Shown here piece after piece: positions 28,366 to 37,119 of a stretch of 64,000 nt of DNA. Positions within the stretch are counted from its first letter, which is position 1, and each line of letters begins with the position of its first letter. The DNA is from Roseobacter denitrificans OCh 114. GTDB taxonomy: Bacteria; Pseudomonadota; Alphaproteobacteria; Rhodobacterales; Rhodobacteraceae. Under the pieces are notes generated by a model. The model was not told the DNA's origin. It worked only from the letters and a program-made list of their open reading frames with translations, and did not search any database. The DNA lies in assembly GCF_000014045.1 (NCBI RefSeq), contig NC_008209.1, positions 1,201,001 to 1,265,000 on the forward strand, in the 5' to 3' direction. Made by a program: the position numbers and the translations under genes.

Positions 28366-28466
28366 AGCGTCATGCGAAAAACCTGCGGCGCGTGACACGG
28401 CCTGAAATCAAGGGTCGCAACGCGTTACGTGATATTTGAAGGTTCAGGCACTTCGTCAGAGGCTCT
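28364..28466 (+). repeat. Dispersed palindromic element, copy D
   Basis: About 103 bp from AGAGCGTCATGCGAAAAACC to CTTCGTCAGAGGCTCT, with a more diverged centre (CTGAAATCAAGGGTCGCAACG). The left edge provides the TAG stop of yejF; the right edge lies six bases from the hemN stop on the opposite strand, so the hairpin sits exactly between two convergent genes. Confidence 0.85.
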
Positions 28467-28471
28467 CATCC

Positions 28472-29827
28472 TCAGATTGCCGACACATGTCCCGCGCTGG
28501 ACATTTCATAGGCATCAAAATGGCGCGCTATGATCCGTGCCAGCGCGTGCCCATCGGGCAAAACCTGGAACCTGTCTTTTTTAAGTTGAACGATATCGCC
28601 AAAATGGGCTGCGGCCCGCGCCAGCAGGGCCCGAATGTGCGCTTCACGCTTCGGAAAGCGGGAGATCATATCATCGATGTCGACTTCGAAATCGCACATG
28701 ATCGCTTCGATCAGACGCCCGCGCAGTCGGTCATCCTCTGAAAAGCAATGCCCGCGCGATGTGGAAAACGCGCCTTCGCGAATGGATTTGGTATAGCCGG
28801 ATGTCGAGGGGTTGTTTTGAGCATAGCCCTGCGGGAAGCGCGAAATTGCCGATGCGCCCAGACCGATCAGCACTTCAGCCGGTTCATCCGTATACCCCTG
28901 AAAATTGCGGCGCAGTTTGCCGGTCCGCGCGGCCACGGCCAGCGTGTCGTGTGGCACGGCGAAGTGATCAATCCCGATCTGGCGATACCCGTCCCATTCA
29001 AACAGTTGCCGGGCTGTTTCAAAGAGTTTCAGCCGCTCTTCGGGTGCTGGCAGCGCATCGGACGGAATCAGCGATTGGCGCCGCGCCATCCATGGCACAT
29101 GCGCGTAGCCGTAAAGCGCGACACGATCAGGCGACAACGTAAGAAGCTTCTGCACACTGGCGGCAATTTTTTCCGTCGTCTGATGTGGCAGTCCAAACAG
29201 GATATCCGTGTTCAGCGAATGCACCCCCGAGGCCCGCAACATATCCGCCGCAAAGCGTGTCACGTCGAAACTCTGCAGCCGGCCGATGGTTGTCTGTATC
29301 TCGACATCGAAATCCTGCACGCCAATCGAGGCGCGGGTCATACCGGCCGCTGCCAGCGCATCCACCCGGGACTGGTCTATTTCATTGGGGTCGACTTCGA
29401 CCGAAAACTCACCATTTGGGGCCATGGGGGCCAGATCGTTGATTGCCCCGGCCAGCTCTTCGATCATGCCCGCTTCAAACAGGGTGGGCGTGCCGCCGCC
29501 CCAATGGACACGGCTGAGGCTGATGTCGGGCGGTAAAATGGCCGCCAACATACTTAATTCTGCTTTTAGTGTAGACAGATAGGCCGCCACTGGGCCATTA
29601 TTTGATATGCCCTGAGTGCGGCAGGCGCAAAACCAACACAACCGTCGGCAAAACGGTATGTGCAAATACAATGAAATGCGGCTTCCCGGCGGTATCGCAG
29701 CGATCCAGGCGCGCGCGTCAGCGTCCGTGGTGTCGGCAGAAAACTGCGGAGCCGTCGGATAGCTGGTGTAACGCGGAACTCTTGCGTCAAATAGACCCAA
29801 TTTGGCGAGTTTGGATGTCAGTGTCAT
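28472..29827 (-). CDS. hemN: Oxygen-independent coproporphyrinogen III oxidase
   Basis: A 451-residue radical SAM enzyme that decarboxylates coproporphyrinogen III to protoporphyrinogen IX without oxygen. The [4Fe-4S] motif C60-x3-C64-x2-C67 lies in IPFCRRLCWFCAC. The start MTLTSKLAKLGLFDARVPRY aligns with the family N-terminus RYTSYPTAPQF. An open frame runs 92 codons further upstream across fnrL, but is not coding. No Shine-Dalgarno sequence is visible. A perfect FNR-type box is centred about 41 bases upstream of the ATG, so oxygen-dependent activation is expected. Confidence 0.94.
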   Translation of the reverse strand: MTLTSKLAKLGLFDARVPRYTSYPTAPQFSADTTDADARAWIAAIPPGSRISLYLHIPFCRRLCWFCACRTQGISNNGPVAAYLSTLKAELSMLAAILPPDISLSRVHWGGGTPTLFEAGMIEELAGAINDLAPMAPNGEFSVEVDPNEIDQSRVDALAAAGMTRASIGVQDFDVEIQTTIGRLQSFDVTRFAADMLRASGVHSLNTDILFGLPHQTTEKIAASVQKLLTLSPDRVALYGYAHVPWMARRQSLIPSDALPAPEERLKLFETARQLFEWDGYRQIGIDHFAVPHDTLAVAARTGKLRRNFQGYTDEPAEVLIGLGASAISRFPQGYAQNNPSTSGYTKSIREGAFSTSRGHCFSEDDRLRGRLIEAIMCDFEVDIDDMISRFPKREAHIRALLARAAAHFGDIVQLKKDRFQVLPDGHALARIIARHFDAYEMSSAGHVSAI

Positions 29828-29861
29828 GGAGACTGGATATGGTTTGTCGGAAGCGGAGACT

Positions 29862-29875
29862 TTGATGTGGATCAA
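29862..29875. promoter_or_regulatory. FNR/FnrL box between hemN and fnrL
   Basis: TTGATGTGGATCAA is a perfect match to the consensus TTGAT-N4-ATCAA. It is centred 41.5 bases from the A of the hemN ATG and lies 16 bases before the fnrL ATG, a position suited to activating hemN and auto-repressing fnrL. Confidence 0.88.
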
Positions 29876-29890
29876 GTGCGGAGAAATTTG

Positions 29891-30634
29891 ATGCAAGACG
29901 TCGTTGTGCCTAACGTCAAGGAATGCGTGAATTGCCCGATCAGGCATCGCGCTGTTTGTGCACGCTGTGACACAGAAGAATTGGCGCTTCTTGAGGATAT
30001 AAAATACTATCGCAGCTTCTCTGCGGGTCAAACGATCATGTGGTCGGGGGACCGCATGGATTTCGTCGCCTCCGTGGTCTCCGGTGTGGCCTCCCTGACC
30101 CAAACGATGGAAGACGGGCGCACACAGATGGTCGGTCTGCTGTTGCCATCGGACTTTGTCGGGCGCCCGGGTCGCGAAATTGCGACTTATACCGTGACTG
30201 CGACAAGCGACCTTGTCATGTGTTGTTTCAGACGCAAACCCTTTGAGCAGATGATCTCATCGACGCCCCATGTGGCGCATCGCCTGCTTGAGATGACCCT
30301 GGATGAACTGGATGCCGCGCGCGAGTGGATGCTTGTGCTGGGACGCAAGACAGCGCGCGAAAAAATCGCCAGCCTGCTTGCGATTATTGCCCGGCGCGAT
30401 GCAATTCTGTCCAAGAATACGGAATCCAACAGCCTTGTCTTTGATCTGCCGCTGACCCGTGAGGCCATGTCTGATTATCTGGGCCTGACGCTGGAAACCG
30501 TCAGCCGACAGATGTCGGCGCTCAAAAAGGACGGTGTCGTCGTGCTTGAGGGCAAGCGGCGCATCGTGGTGCCCGATATGGACCGCCTCATGGAAGAGGC
30601 GGGGGATGACAGCGATGGCGGTATCCTGAGCTGA
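29891..30634 (+). CDS. fnrL: FnrL, oxygen-sensing CRP/FNR-family regulator
   Basis: A 247-residue regulator. The N-terminal Cys cluster C12-x2-C15-x7-C23-x2-C26 and a later Cys pair in SDLVMCCFRR can ligate a [4Fe-4S] cluster; then come the cyclic-nucleotide-like beta roll, a dimer helix and a helix-turn-helix with the FNR-type E-x-x-S-R in LTLETVSRQMSALKKDG. The ATG at 29891 follows GGAGA; a GTG at 29867 is in frame but lies inside the FNR box, so it is rejected as start. It faces hemN divergently and is convergent with the universal stress gene. It is the probable regulator of the boxes in this window. Confidence 0.92.
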   Translation: MQDVVVPNVKECVNCPIRHRAVCARCDTEELALLEDIKYYRSFSAGQTIMWSGDRMDFVASVVSGVASLTQTMEDGRTQMVGLLLPSDFVGRPGREIATYTVTATSDLVMCCFRRKPFEQMISSTPHVAHRLLEMTLDELDAAREWMLVLGRKTAREKIASLLAIIARRDAILSKNTESNSLVFDLPLTREAMSDYLGLTLETVSRQMSALKKDGVVVLEGKRRIVVPDMDRLMEEAGDDSDGGILS

Positions 30635-30655
30635 CATGCGCTCGGGTCGCGAGGG

Positions 30656-31492
30656 CTAGTGTGCCATCATGACCGGCACCTTGCTGTGCTCCAGCATGTC
30701 GCGGGTGGCACCACCCAGAACGGCTTCGCGGAAACGTGAGTGACCGTATCCGCCCATAACCAGCAGATCGGACCCGGTTTCCGTCACATATTGCGAAAGC
30801 CGCTCGCTGACCTTCAACCCTGCGCGCGTCATCACATTGATGTCGCACTTTATACCATGGCGCGACAAATAGACGGCGAGCGCGCCACCGGGATCAGAGC
30901 GCTCCGGCCCGGTTTCGGGCGGGTCGATGATGGCAATGTGAATGTGCTTGGCTTTTTGCAGGTAGGGAATCGCCGCCTTGATGGCGCGCAGGGCTTCGGT
31001 GCTTTCGTTCCACCCGATCACGATGCTTTGGGGTTTTGCCACGGCTGCGCCTTCGGGGACGACCACCGTCGGGCAATCGGCCTCAAACAGGAAGCCTTCG
31101 AGAATACTGCAATCATCTGTTTGTGTCGGTTTGCCGTAGGGCAGGCCTACAATCGCAAGATCTGCAAAGCGGGCCTGCGTGGCCACTGTCCGCCCCAGAC
31201 TGGCGATTGGCGCGACGCTGTTCAGAACATCCCAGCGCAACATGGAGTTTTGCAGATATGCGCGCACTGCGGCTTGAATTTGCTCCGCGGATTCATGCGC
31301 CGTCTCGATCGCGGCATGCATCACCACCGCGTTTGATCCGATTTCAAAATAGGTGTTCGGTGTGCGGTCGACCCCGACACAAAGCACCTCAAGATGCGCG
31401 TCCTGTGCTTCGGCGGTTGCGGCTGAAAATGCCAGCGCCGGTGAGGTTTCATCAAAGGCAGTAAGCGCAGTGAAGATGGATTTATAAGCCAT
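30656..31492 (-). CDS. Universal stress protein with two Usp domains
   Basis: 278 residues. Two tandem UspA folds are visible: the first begins YKSIFTALTAFDETSPAL, the second SIVIGWNESTEALRAIKAAI. The second ends in the ATP-binding signature DLLVMGGYGHSRFREAVLGG (G-x2-G-x9-G-S/T type). Such proteins often accompany cbb3 oxidase and FNR genes and support survival at low oxygen. AAGGAG stands before the ATG at 31492. A near-perfect FNR box lies about 66 bases upstream, shared with the divergent ccoN promoter region. Confidence 0.9.
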   Translation of the reverse strand: MAYKSIFTALTAFDETSPALAFSAATAEAQDAHLEVLCVGVDRTPNTYFEIGSNAVVMHAAIETAHESAEQIQAAVRAYLQNSMLRWDVLNSVAPIASLGRTVATQARFADLAIVGLPYGKPTQTDDCSILEGFLFEADCPTVVVPEGAAVAKPQSIVIGWNESTEALRAIKAAIPYLQKAKHIHIAIIDPPETGPERSDPGGALAVYLSRHGIKCDINVMTRAGLKVSERLSQYVTETGSDLLVMGGYGHSRFREAVLGGATRDMLEHSKVPVMMAH

Positions 31493-31551
31493 GTTCCGCT
31501 CCTTTTTGGCCATGGAACACGGCTATCCTAACGGGGCTGAACGAGGTTTCC

Positions 31552-31565
31552 TTGATCCGCATCAT
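31552..31565. promoter_or_regulatory. FNR-like box upstream of the universal stress gene
   Basis: TTGATCCGCATCAT matches nine of the ten consensus positions. Its centre is 32 bases from the second box at 31584, about three helical turns, so one box probably serves each divergent promoter. Confidence 0.65.
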
Positions 31566-31583
31566 TTAAAATCTCGACTCGTG

Positions 31584-31597
31584 TTGATGCAGATCAA
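31584..31597. promoter_or_regulatory. FNR/FnrL box upstream of ccoN
   Basis: TTGATGCAGATCAA is a perfect consensus site about 110 bases before the ccoN ATG, consistent with anaerobic or microaerobic activation of ccoNOQP. Confidence 0.88.
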
Positions 31598-31699
31598 AGT
31601 ATTCAAACCGCCGACGGGCAAGAACACTCCTCATGACTGATGAGATTTGTGCGGGCGGACTCCGTCTGCACATAGCCGAGACGGAAGGGATACCGGAGT

Positions 31700-33313
31700 A
31701 TGAATACCGGAACACTGAATTACCTAAAGTTGGTGGCGCTGGGGCTCGTTACACTGTTTGCGATGATCGCAGCCAGCTATGCGCGCGATCTGGCCTACCA
31801 GCTTCATATGATTATCTTTATGCTTGTGGCAGGCGGCCTGTTTCTGGTCACGCTGCGCAGGACGGATGAACCTGTCACGCCCATCGCCAAAGATGAGTAT
31901 TTCGACAGCGTTGTCCGTGCAGGCGTGATTGCAACGGCCTTTTGGGGTGTTGTGGGCTTCTTGGTGGGCGTCGTGATTGCCTTCCAACTGGCCTTTCCAA
32001 GCCTCAATTTCGAATGGGCCGAGGGATATGCCAACTTCGGACGGCTGCGGCCCTTGCACACCTCTGCGGTGATTTTCGCCTTTGGGGGTAACGCATTGAT
32101 CGCCAGTTCGTTCTTCATCGTGCAGCGGACGTCGGCGGCGCGGCTTTGGGGCGGTAATCTGGGGTGGTTCGTCTTTTGGGGCTATCAGTTGTTCATCGTT
32201 CTTGCCGCGACCGGGTATCTGCTGGGCGGCACACAATCCAAGGAATATGCGGAACCAGAATGGTATGTTGATATCTGGCTGACAGTCGTCTGGCTTGCCT
32301 TCCTGGCCTGTTTCCTCGGCACGATCATCCGCCGCAAAGAGCCACATATCTACGTGGCAAACTGGTTCCTGCTGGCCTTTATCGTGACCGTTGCGATGCT
32401 GCATGTGGTCAACAACATCTCGATCCCCGTGTCGATCTGGGGCTCCAAGTCCGTGCAGGTCTTTTCGGGCGTTCAGGATGCGATGGTGCAGTGGTGGTAC
32501 GGCCACAACGCGGTTGGCTTCTTTCTGACCGCCGGGTTCCTCGGCATGATGTACTACTTCGTGCCCAAACAGGCTGAACGGCCTGTGTTCAGCTACAAGC
32601 TGTCGATCATCCACTTCTGGGCGCTGATCTTCCTGTATATCTGGGCGGGTCCACACCACTTGCATTATACCGCTTTGCCTGATTGGGCGGCGACACTGGG
32701 CATGGTCTTTTCGATCATCCTGTGGATGCCAAGCTGGGGTGGCATGATCAATGGTCTGATGACGCTGCAAGGCGCCTGGGACAAGCTGCGCACCGATCCG
32801 GTTCTGCGGATGATGGTGACGTCGCTGGCCTTTTACGGCATGTCCACCTTCGAGGGTCCGATGATGTCGATCCGCGCGGTGAACTCGCTGTCGCATTACA
32901 CCGACTGGACCATTGGGCACGTGCACTCCGGTGCGCTTGGCTGGAACGGGCTGATCACTTTCGGCGCGCTTTACTACCTCGTGCCGGTGCTGTGGAAGCG
33001 CGAGCGTCTTTATTCGCTGTCACTGGTCAGCTGGCACTTCTGGCTCGCCACCATCGGCATTGTGCTCTACGCGGCGTCCATGTGGGTGACCGGAATCATG
33101 GAAGGCCTGATGTGGCGTGAAGTGGATGCCAACGGCTTCCTCGTGAACTCTTTCGCCGACACCGTCAGCGCCAAGTTCCCGATGTATGTGGTCCGTGGTC
33201 TGGGTGGGGTTCTGTTCCTCGGCGGCGCACTGATCATGTGTTACAACCTTTGGATGACTGTGAAGGCTGCGCCCGCCAAGGCGCCGCTCGGCACAGCTGT
33301 CCCTGCTGAATAA
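31700..33313 (+). CDS. ccoN: cbb3-type cytochrome c oxidase subunit I
   Basis: A 537-residue catalytic subunit with about twelve membrane helices. It carries the haem b and high-spin haem b3/CuB centres that reduce oxygen to water with high affinity. Conserved His-rich segments include [44 protein letters not shown] and [13 protein letters not shown]. First gene of ccoNOQP, whose members follow closely. Expression is expected to rise at low oxygen through FnrL. Confidence 0.96.
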   Translation: MNTGTLNYLKLVALGLVTLFAMIAASYARDLAYQLHMIIFMLVAGGLFLVTLRRTDEPVTPIAKDEYFDSVVRAGVIATAFWGVVGFLVGVVIAFQLAFPSLNFEWAEGYANFGRLRPLHTSAVIFAFGGNALIASSFFIVQRTSAARLWGGNLGWFVFWGYQLFIVLAATGYLLGGTQSKEYAEPEWYVDIWLTVVWLAFLACFLGTIIRRKEPHIYVANWFLLAFIVTVAMLHVVNNISIPVSIWGSKSVQVFSGVQDAMVQWWYGHNAVGFFLTAGFLGMMYYFVPKQAERPVFSYKLSIIHFWALIFLYIWAGPHHLHYTALPDWAATLGMVFSIILWMPSWGGMINGLMTLQGAWDKLRTDPVLRMMVTSLAFYGMSTFEGPMMSIRAVNSLSHYTDWTIGHVHSGALGWNGLITFGALYYLVPVLWKRERLYSLSLVSWHFWLATIGIVLYAASMWVTGIMEGLMWREVDANGFLVNSFADTVSAKFPMYVVRGLGGVLFLGGALIMCYNLWMTVKAAPAKAPLGTAVPAE

Positions 33314-33327
33314 GGAGGGATCAATAC

Positions 33328-34053
33328 ATGTCGATCCTCGCAAAACACAAGTTCATTGAAACCAATGCAACACTGTTGCTGGTGCTGAGCTTCCTTGTGG
33401 TTACAATCGGGGGGCTGGTGCAGATCACCCCCCTGTTCTACCTCGAAAACACCATCGAAAAGGTTGAAGGCATGCGGCCCTATTCGCCGCTGGAACTGAC
33501 GGGCCGTGACATCTACATCCGCGAAGGGTGCTATGTCTGCCACAGCCAGATGATCCGCCCGATGCGCGACGAAGTCGAGCGCTACGGGCATTATTCGCTG
33601 GCGGCGGAATCCATGTACGACCATCCGTTCCAATGGGGTTCCAAGCGGACCGGGCCGGATCTGGCGCGTGTTGGCGGTCGCTATTCGGATGACTGGCACA
33701 TTGATCACCTGCGCGACCCACAGTCGGTTGTGCCTGAATCGATCATGCCGAAGTATGGCTTTCTCGAAGAGACGCTGATCGAGCCGGATTATGTGGCCGA
33801 ACTGATGTCGACACATAGGTTCGTGGGCGTGCCTTATACCGATGAGATGATCGCGGCGGCAAATGCGGATTTCCGCGCGCAGGCCGATCCGGACAGCGAC
33901 TATGACGAAATGCTGGAACGCTACCCGGGGGCGCAGGTGCGCAACTTTGACGGGGCGCCCGGTATCTCCGAGGCCGATGCGCTGATCGCCTATTTACAAA
34001 TGCTGGGCACGCTGGTCGATTTCTCGACCTTCACCCCAGATGCAAGCCGCTAG
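33328..34053 (+). CDS. ccoO: cbb3-type cytochrome c oxidase subunit II (mono-haem)
   Basis: 241 residues. One N-terminal helix ([18 protein letters not shown]) anchors a periplasmic cytochrome domain with a single haem motif CYVCH in [20 protein letters not shown], and axial Met candidates further on. It passes electrons from CcoP to CcoN. AAGGAGG precedes the ATG, 14 bases after ccoN. Confidence 0.96.
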   Translation: MSILAKHKFIETNATLLLVLSFLVVTIGGLVQITPLFYLENTIEKVEGMRPYSPLELTGRDIYIREGCYVCHSQMIRPMRDEVERYGHYSLAAESMYDHPFQWGSKRTGPDLARVGGRYSDDWHIDHLRDPQSVVPESIMPKYGFLEETLIEPDYVAELMSTHRFVGVPYTDEMIAAANADFRAQADPDSDYDEMLERYPGAQVRNFDGAPGISEADALIAYLQMLGTLVDFSTFTPDASR

Positions 34054-34065
34054 GGAGGGGAAAAG

Positions 34066-34251
34066 ATGGAAACCTATTCTTTCCTGCGTGAATTCGCCGA
34101 TAGCTGGATGCTCTTGTTATTGTTTTGCATTTTCGTTGGCATCTGGTTCTGGGTCGCACGACCCGGGTCCAACAAGCTGCATGACGAAGCCAAAACGATG
34201 ATCTTCCGAAATGATGAACGACCCGCCCCGCAAGAGGAGGCACAAAAATGA
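34066..34251 (+). CDS. ccoQ: cbb3-type oxidase small subunit CcoQ
   Basis: 61 residues with one membrane helix (WMLLLLFCIFVGIWFWVA) and a charged cytoplasmic tail, the usual form of CcoQ/FixQ, which stabilises the oxidase complex. GGAGGGGAA precedes the ATG. Its stop overlaps the ccoP start by four bases. Confidence 0.92.
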   Translation: METYSFLREFADSWMLLLLFCIFVGIWFWVARPGSNKLHDEAKTMIFRNDERPAPQEEAQK

Positions 34252-35114
34252 CCAAAGTCCCCCCGAAACAAGAAGGTGATCCCAACACCACCGGCCACAG
34301 CTGGGACGGGATCGAGGAATTCGACAACCCGATGCCGCGGTGGTGGCTCTGGTGCTTCTATCTGACCATCATCTGGGGTGTCGGCTATACGATTGCCTAT
34401 CCCGCATGGCCACTGGTGTCGTCCGCAACGTCGGGCTTGCTCGGCTATTCCACACGCGGGGAAGTCGCCGAGGAAATCGCGGCGGTCGAAGTGGCAAACG
34501 AAGGCATCAACATGCGTCTGGCATCTGTCGAATTGACCGAGATCGCCAATGATGCGGAGCTGAACTCCTACGCCACATCTGCCGGGGCTGCGGTTTACCG
34601 TACGTGGTGCACGCAGTGTCACGGTTCCGGTGCCGCCGGTTTTGTGGGCTATCCCAACCTGCTGGATGACGACTGGCTTTGGGGCGGTGATATTGAGAAC
34701 ATTCACGCCACCATCTCGCACGGTATCCGCAATGAGGATGATGACGATGCACGCTATTCGGAAATGCCCGCCTTTGGCGACATTCTCGAACCAGAAGAAA
34801 TCACATCCGTGGTCAACTATGTGATGGACCTGTCTGGCGCGACGCCGCTTGATGCATCCCAGGTCAGTGCCGGAGCAGAGGTTTATCTGGACAACTGCAG
34901 CGCCTGCCACGGCGAAGAAGGCCTTGGAGATCGCGATCAGGGTGCCCCGAACCTTGCGGATGCGATCTGGCTTTATGGCGGCGACTACGACACCCTGATG
35001 GAGACTGTGACCTACAGTCGCTATGGCGTCATGCCACCTTGGACACAGCGTCTTTCTGAGGCTGAAATCCGGGCAGTCTCCGTCTATGTGCACCAGCTGG
35101 GCGGCGGCGAGTAA
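34248..35114 (+). CDS. ccoP: cbb3-type cytochrome c oxidase subunit III (di-haem)
   Basis: 288 residues. The cytoplasmic N-terminus ends in the family pattern WDGIEEFDNPMPRWWLW, followed by one helix and a periplasmic part with two haem c motifs, CTQCH and CSACH, each with a downstream Met ligand (SEMPAFG and YGVMPPW). It accepts electrons from cytochrome bc1 via soluble or membrane cytochromes. Last gene of ccoNOQP. Confidence 0.96.
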   Translation: MTKVPPKQEGDPNTTGHSWDGIEEFDNPMPRWWLWCFYLTIIWGVGYTIAYPAWPLVSSATSGLLGYSTRGEVAEEIAAVEVANEGINMRLASVELTEIANDAELNSYATSAGAAVYRTWCTQCHGSGAAGFVGYPNLLDDDWLWGGDIENIHATISHGIRNEDDDDARYSEMPAFGDILEPEEITSVVNYVMDLSGATPLDASQVSAGAEVYLDNCSACHGEEGLGDRDQGAPNLADAIWLYGGDYDTLMETVTYSRYGVMPPWTQRLSEAEIRAVSVYVHQLGGGE

Positions 35115-35148
35115 CCTAACGCCACGTCACGAAAAAGCGGGCGCGGTT

Positions 35149-35162
35149 TTGATGCAAATCAA
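35149..35162. promoter_or_regulatory. FNR/FnrL box upstream of ccoG
   Basis: TTGATGCAAATCAA is a perfect consensus site 60 bases before the ccoG start, so ccoGHIS has its own oxygen-controlled promoter. Confidence 0.88.
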
Positions 35163-35221
35163 GGCCGCGCCTTATGCAATCAGACTAGGTTGATCGTGAC
35201 CGCAACCCGGAGTGAACCGCT

Positions 35222-36658
35222 TTGTCCGACCAGACAACACCACCCAGCCTATACGCCGCCCGCGAGCCGATTTTTCCGCGCCGGGTTTCGGGTCCGTTTC
35301 GCAATTTCAAATGGATCGTCCTGATCGTTACGCTGGGCATCTATTACGTCGTGCCGTGGATCAGGTGGGACCGGGGACCGGATTTGCCAAATCAGGCGGT
35401 CTTGCTGGATCTGGCAAACCGCCGGTTCTACTTTTTCTGGATCGATATCTGGAGCCATGAATTCTATTTCGTGGCCGGTCTGTTGATCATGGCGGGTCTT
35501 GGGTTGTTCCTGTTCACCTCGGCGCTGGGGCGTGTGTGGTGTGGCTATGCCTGCCCGCAGACCGTCTGGACCGACCTGTTCATTCTGGTGGAACGCTGGA
35601 TCGAAGGGGACCGCAACGCGCGGCTGCGTCTGCATCGCCAGGAAAAGATGGATGCGCGCAAGCTGCGGCTCAGGCTGACGAAATGGACGGTCTGGCTGTT
35701 CATAGCTGTTGCGACCGGTGGGGCTTGGGTGTTCTACTTTGCCGATGCGCCGACGCTTCTTGTCGATCTGTTCACGGGGCAGGCGGCGGCTGTGGCCTAT
35801 ATCACGGTGGCGATCCTGACCGCGACAACCTTTGTTTTCGGTGGGTTCGCGCGCGAACAAATCTGCATTTACGCCTGCCCATGGCCGCGCATTCAGGGCG
35901 CGATGATGGATGAGGATACGTTGACCGTTGCCTATCGGCCATGGCGCGGGGAGCCGCGCAAGCACTCCGAAGAAGTCAAGGCGGGCGAGCCGATGGGTGA
36001 CTGCATCGACTGCATGGCTTGCGTGAACGTCTGCCCTGTGGGGATCGACATTCGCGACGGGCAGCAGATGGAATGCATCACCTGCGCGCTTTGCATTGAT
36101 GCCTGCGACGACGTCATGGCCAAGATCGGCAAGCCGCGCGGATTGATTGACTACCTTGCCCTGTCGGATGAGAAACTGGAGCGCGCGGGCAATCCGCCAC
36201 GGCCGGTCTGGAAACACATTTTCCGCCCGCGGACCCTGATTTACACCGCGCTTTGGGGTGGTGTTGGTGTGGCTTTGCTTGTGGCGCTCTTTATCCGGGC
36301 GGACATCGAAGTCACCGTCGCACCGGTGCGCAACCCCACATTTGTCACCATGTCTGACGGATCCATCCGCAACACATATGACATCCGCCTGCGCAACAAG
36401 AACAACGAAGAGCGGCTGTTCCGAATTGCCGTGCAAGGTGATCCGGCTGTGCGCATCCAGCTGGAAGGCACGCCCTACGGGTCGGTTTCCGTCGGCGCGG
36501 ATGCCTCACACCTTCAGCGGGTCTATGTCATCGCGCCGCCAAACTCGGCACCGGCAGAAGGCGATCACACCGATCTGCGGTTCTGGATCGAGGACCTCAC
36601 CAATGGTGATCGCGCCTACAAAGACAGTAACTTCACAGGGAAGGGTACAAACCAATGA
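35222..36658 (+). CDS. ccoG: cbb3 oxidase assembly protein CcoG (FixG-type ferredoxin)
   Basis: 478 residues with about five membrane helices and a cytoplasmic domain holding two [4Fe-4S] motifs: CIDCMACVNVCPVGID and CITCALCIDACDDVM. Additional CGYACPQ and CIYACPW segments lie at helix ends. CcoG reduces copper for delivery to the oxidase. The C-terminal periplasmic part is an IgG-like beta domain. The start is a TTG at 35222 with GGAG nine bases upstream; no better start exists close by. First gene of ccoGHIS. Confidence 0.94.
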   Translation: MSDQTTPPSLYAAREPIFPRRVSGPFRNFKWIVLIVTLGIYYVVPWIRWDRGPDLPNQAVLLDLANRRFYFFWIDIWSHEFYFVAGLLIMAGLGLFLFTSALGRVWCGYACPQTVWTDLFILVERWIEGDRNARLRLHRQEKMDARKLRLRLTKWTVWLFIAVATGGAWVFYFADAPTLLVDLFTGQAAAVAYITVAILTATTFVFGGFAREQICIYACPWPRIQGAMMDEDTLTVAYRPWRGEPRKHSEEVKAGEPMGDCIDCMACVNVCPVGIDIRDGQQMECITCALCIDACDDVMAKIGKPRGLIDYLALSDEKLERAGNPPRPVWKHIFRPRTLIYTALWGGVGVALLVALFIRADIEVTVAPVRNPTFVTMSDGSIRNTYDIRLRNKNNEERLFRIAVQGDPAVRIQLEGTPYGSVSVGADASHLQRVYVIAPPNSAPAEGDHTDLRFWIEDLTNGDRAYKDSNFTGKGTNQ

Positions 36659-37119
36659 CCAAGGAATTGACCGGACGCCACGTCGCGTTCATCTTATGCA
36701 GTGCATTTTTCGTGATCATCACTGTCAACCTGACCCTGGCGTTCAACGCCGTGAGCACGTTCCCCGGCCTTGAGGTCAAGAACTCTTACGTGGCCAGCCA
36801 AAGCTTTGACAAAGACCGCGAAGTCCAGCAGTCGCTTGGCTGGTCTGTGCGTGCCGATGCGCGGGGGGGGCAGGTCTTGTTGTCCGTCACGGATGCAGCC
36901 GGCCAGCCCGTAGAGGTCGCGACACTGGACGCAACCCTTGGGCGCGCCACGCATGTCAAAGACGATTCCACGCCGGATTTCAAATTCGACGGCAAACGCT
37001 ACGTGGCACCGGCCGATCTGGCGCCGGGAAACTGGAACATCCGCATGTCGGCCACATCCGCTGACGGCCGGGTATTTCGCCAGCGCGTGATCCTGCATGT
37101 TCCAAAGGCGCGTTCATGA
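36655..37119 (+). CDS. ccoH: FixH/CcoH family cbb3 assembly protein
   Basis: 154 residues. An N-terminal membrane anchor (HVAFILCSAFFVIITVNLTL) precedes a periplasmic beta domain with YVASQSFDKDREVQQSLGW, the FixH signature region. It helps assemble the cbb3 oxidase. Overlaps ccoG and ccoI by four bases on either side, showing a tightly coupled operon. Confidence 0.93.
   Translation: MTKELTGRHVAFILCSAFFVIITVNLTLAFNAVSTFPGLEVKNSYVASQSFDKDREVQQSLGWSVRADARGGQVLLSVTDAAGQPVEVATLDATLGRATHVKDDSTPDFKFDGKRYVAPADLAPGNWNIRMSATSADGRVFRQRVILHVPKARS

Noticed and set aside
29867..29890. GTG at 29867 as the fnrL start
   Set aside because: It lies inside the FNR box and has no ribosome site, whereas the ATG at 29891 has GGAGA six bases upstream.
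31724..32926. 400-codon open frame antisense to ccoN
   Set aside because: Shadow frame of a strongly biased membrane-protein gene; very polar composition and no motif.
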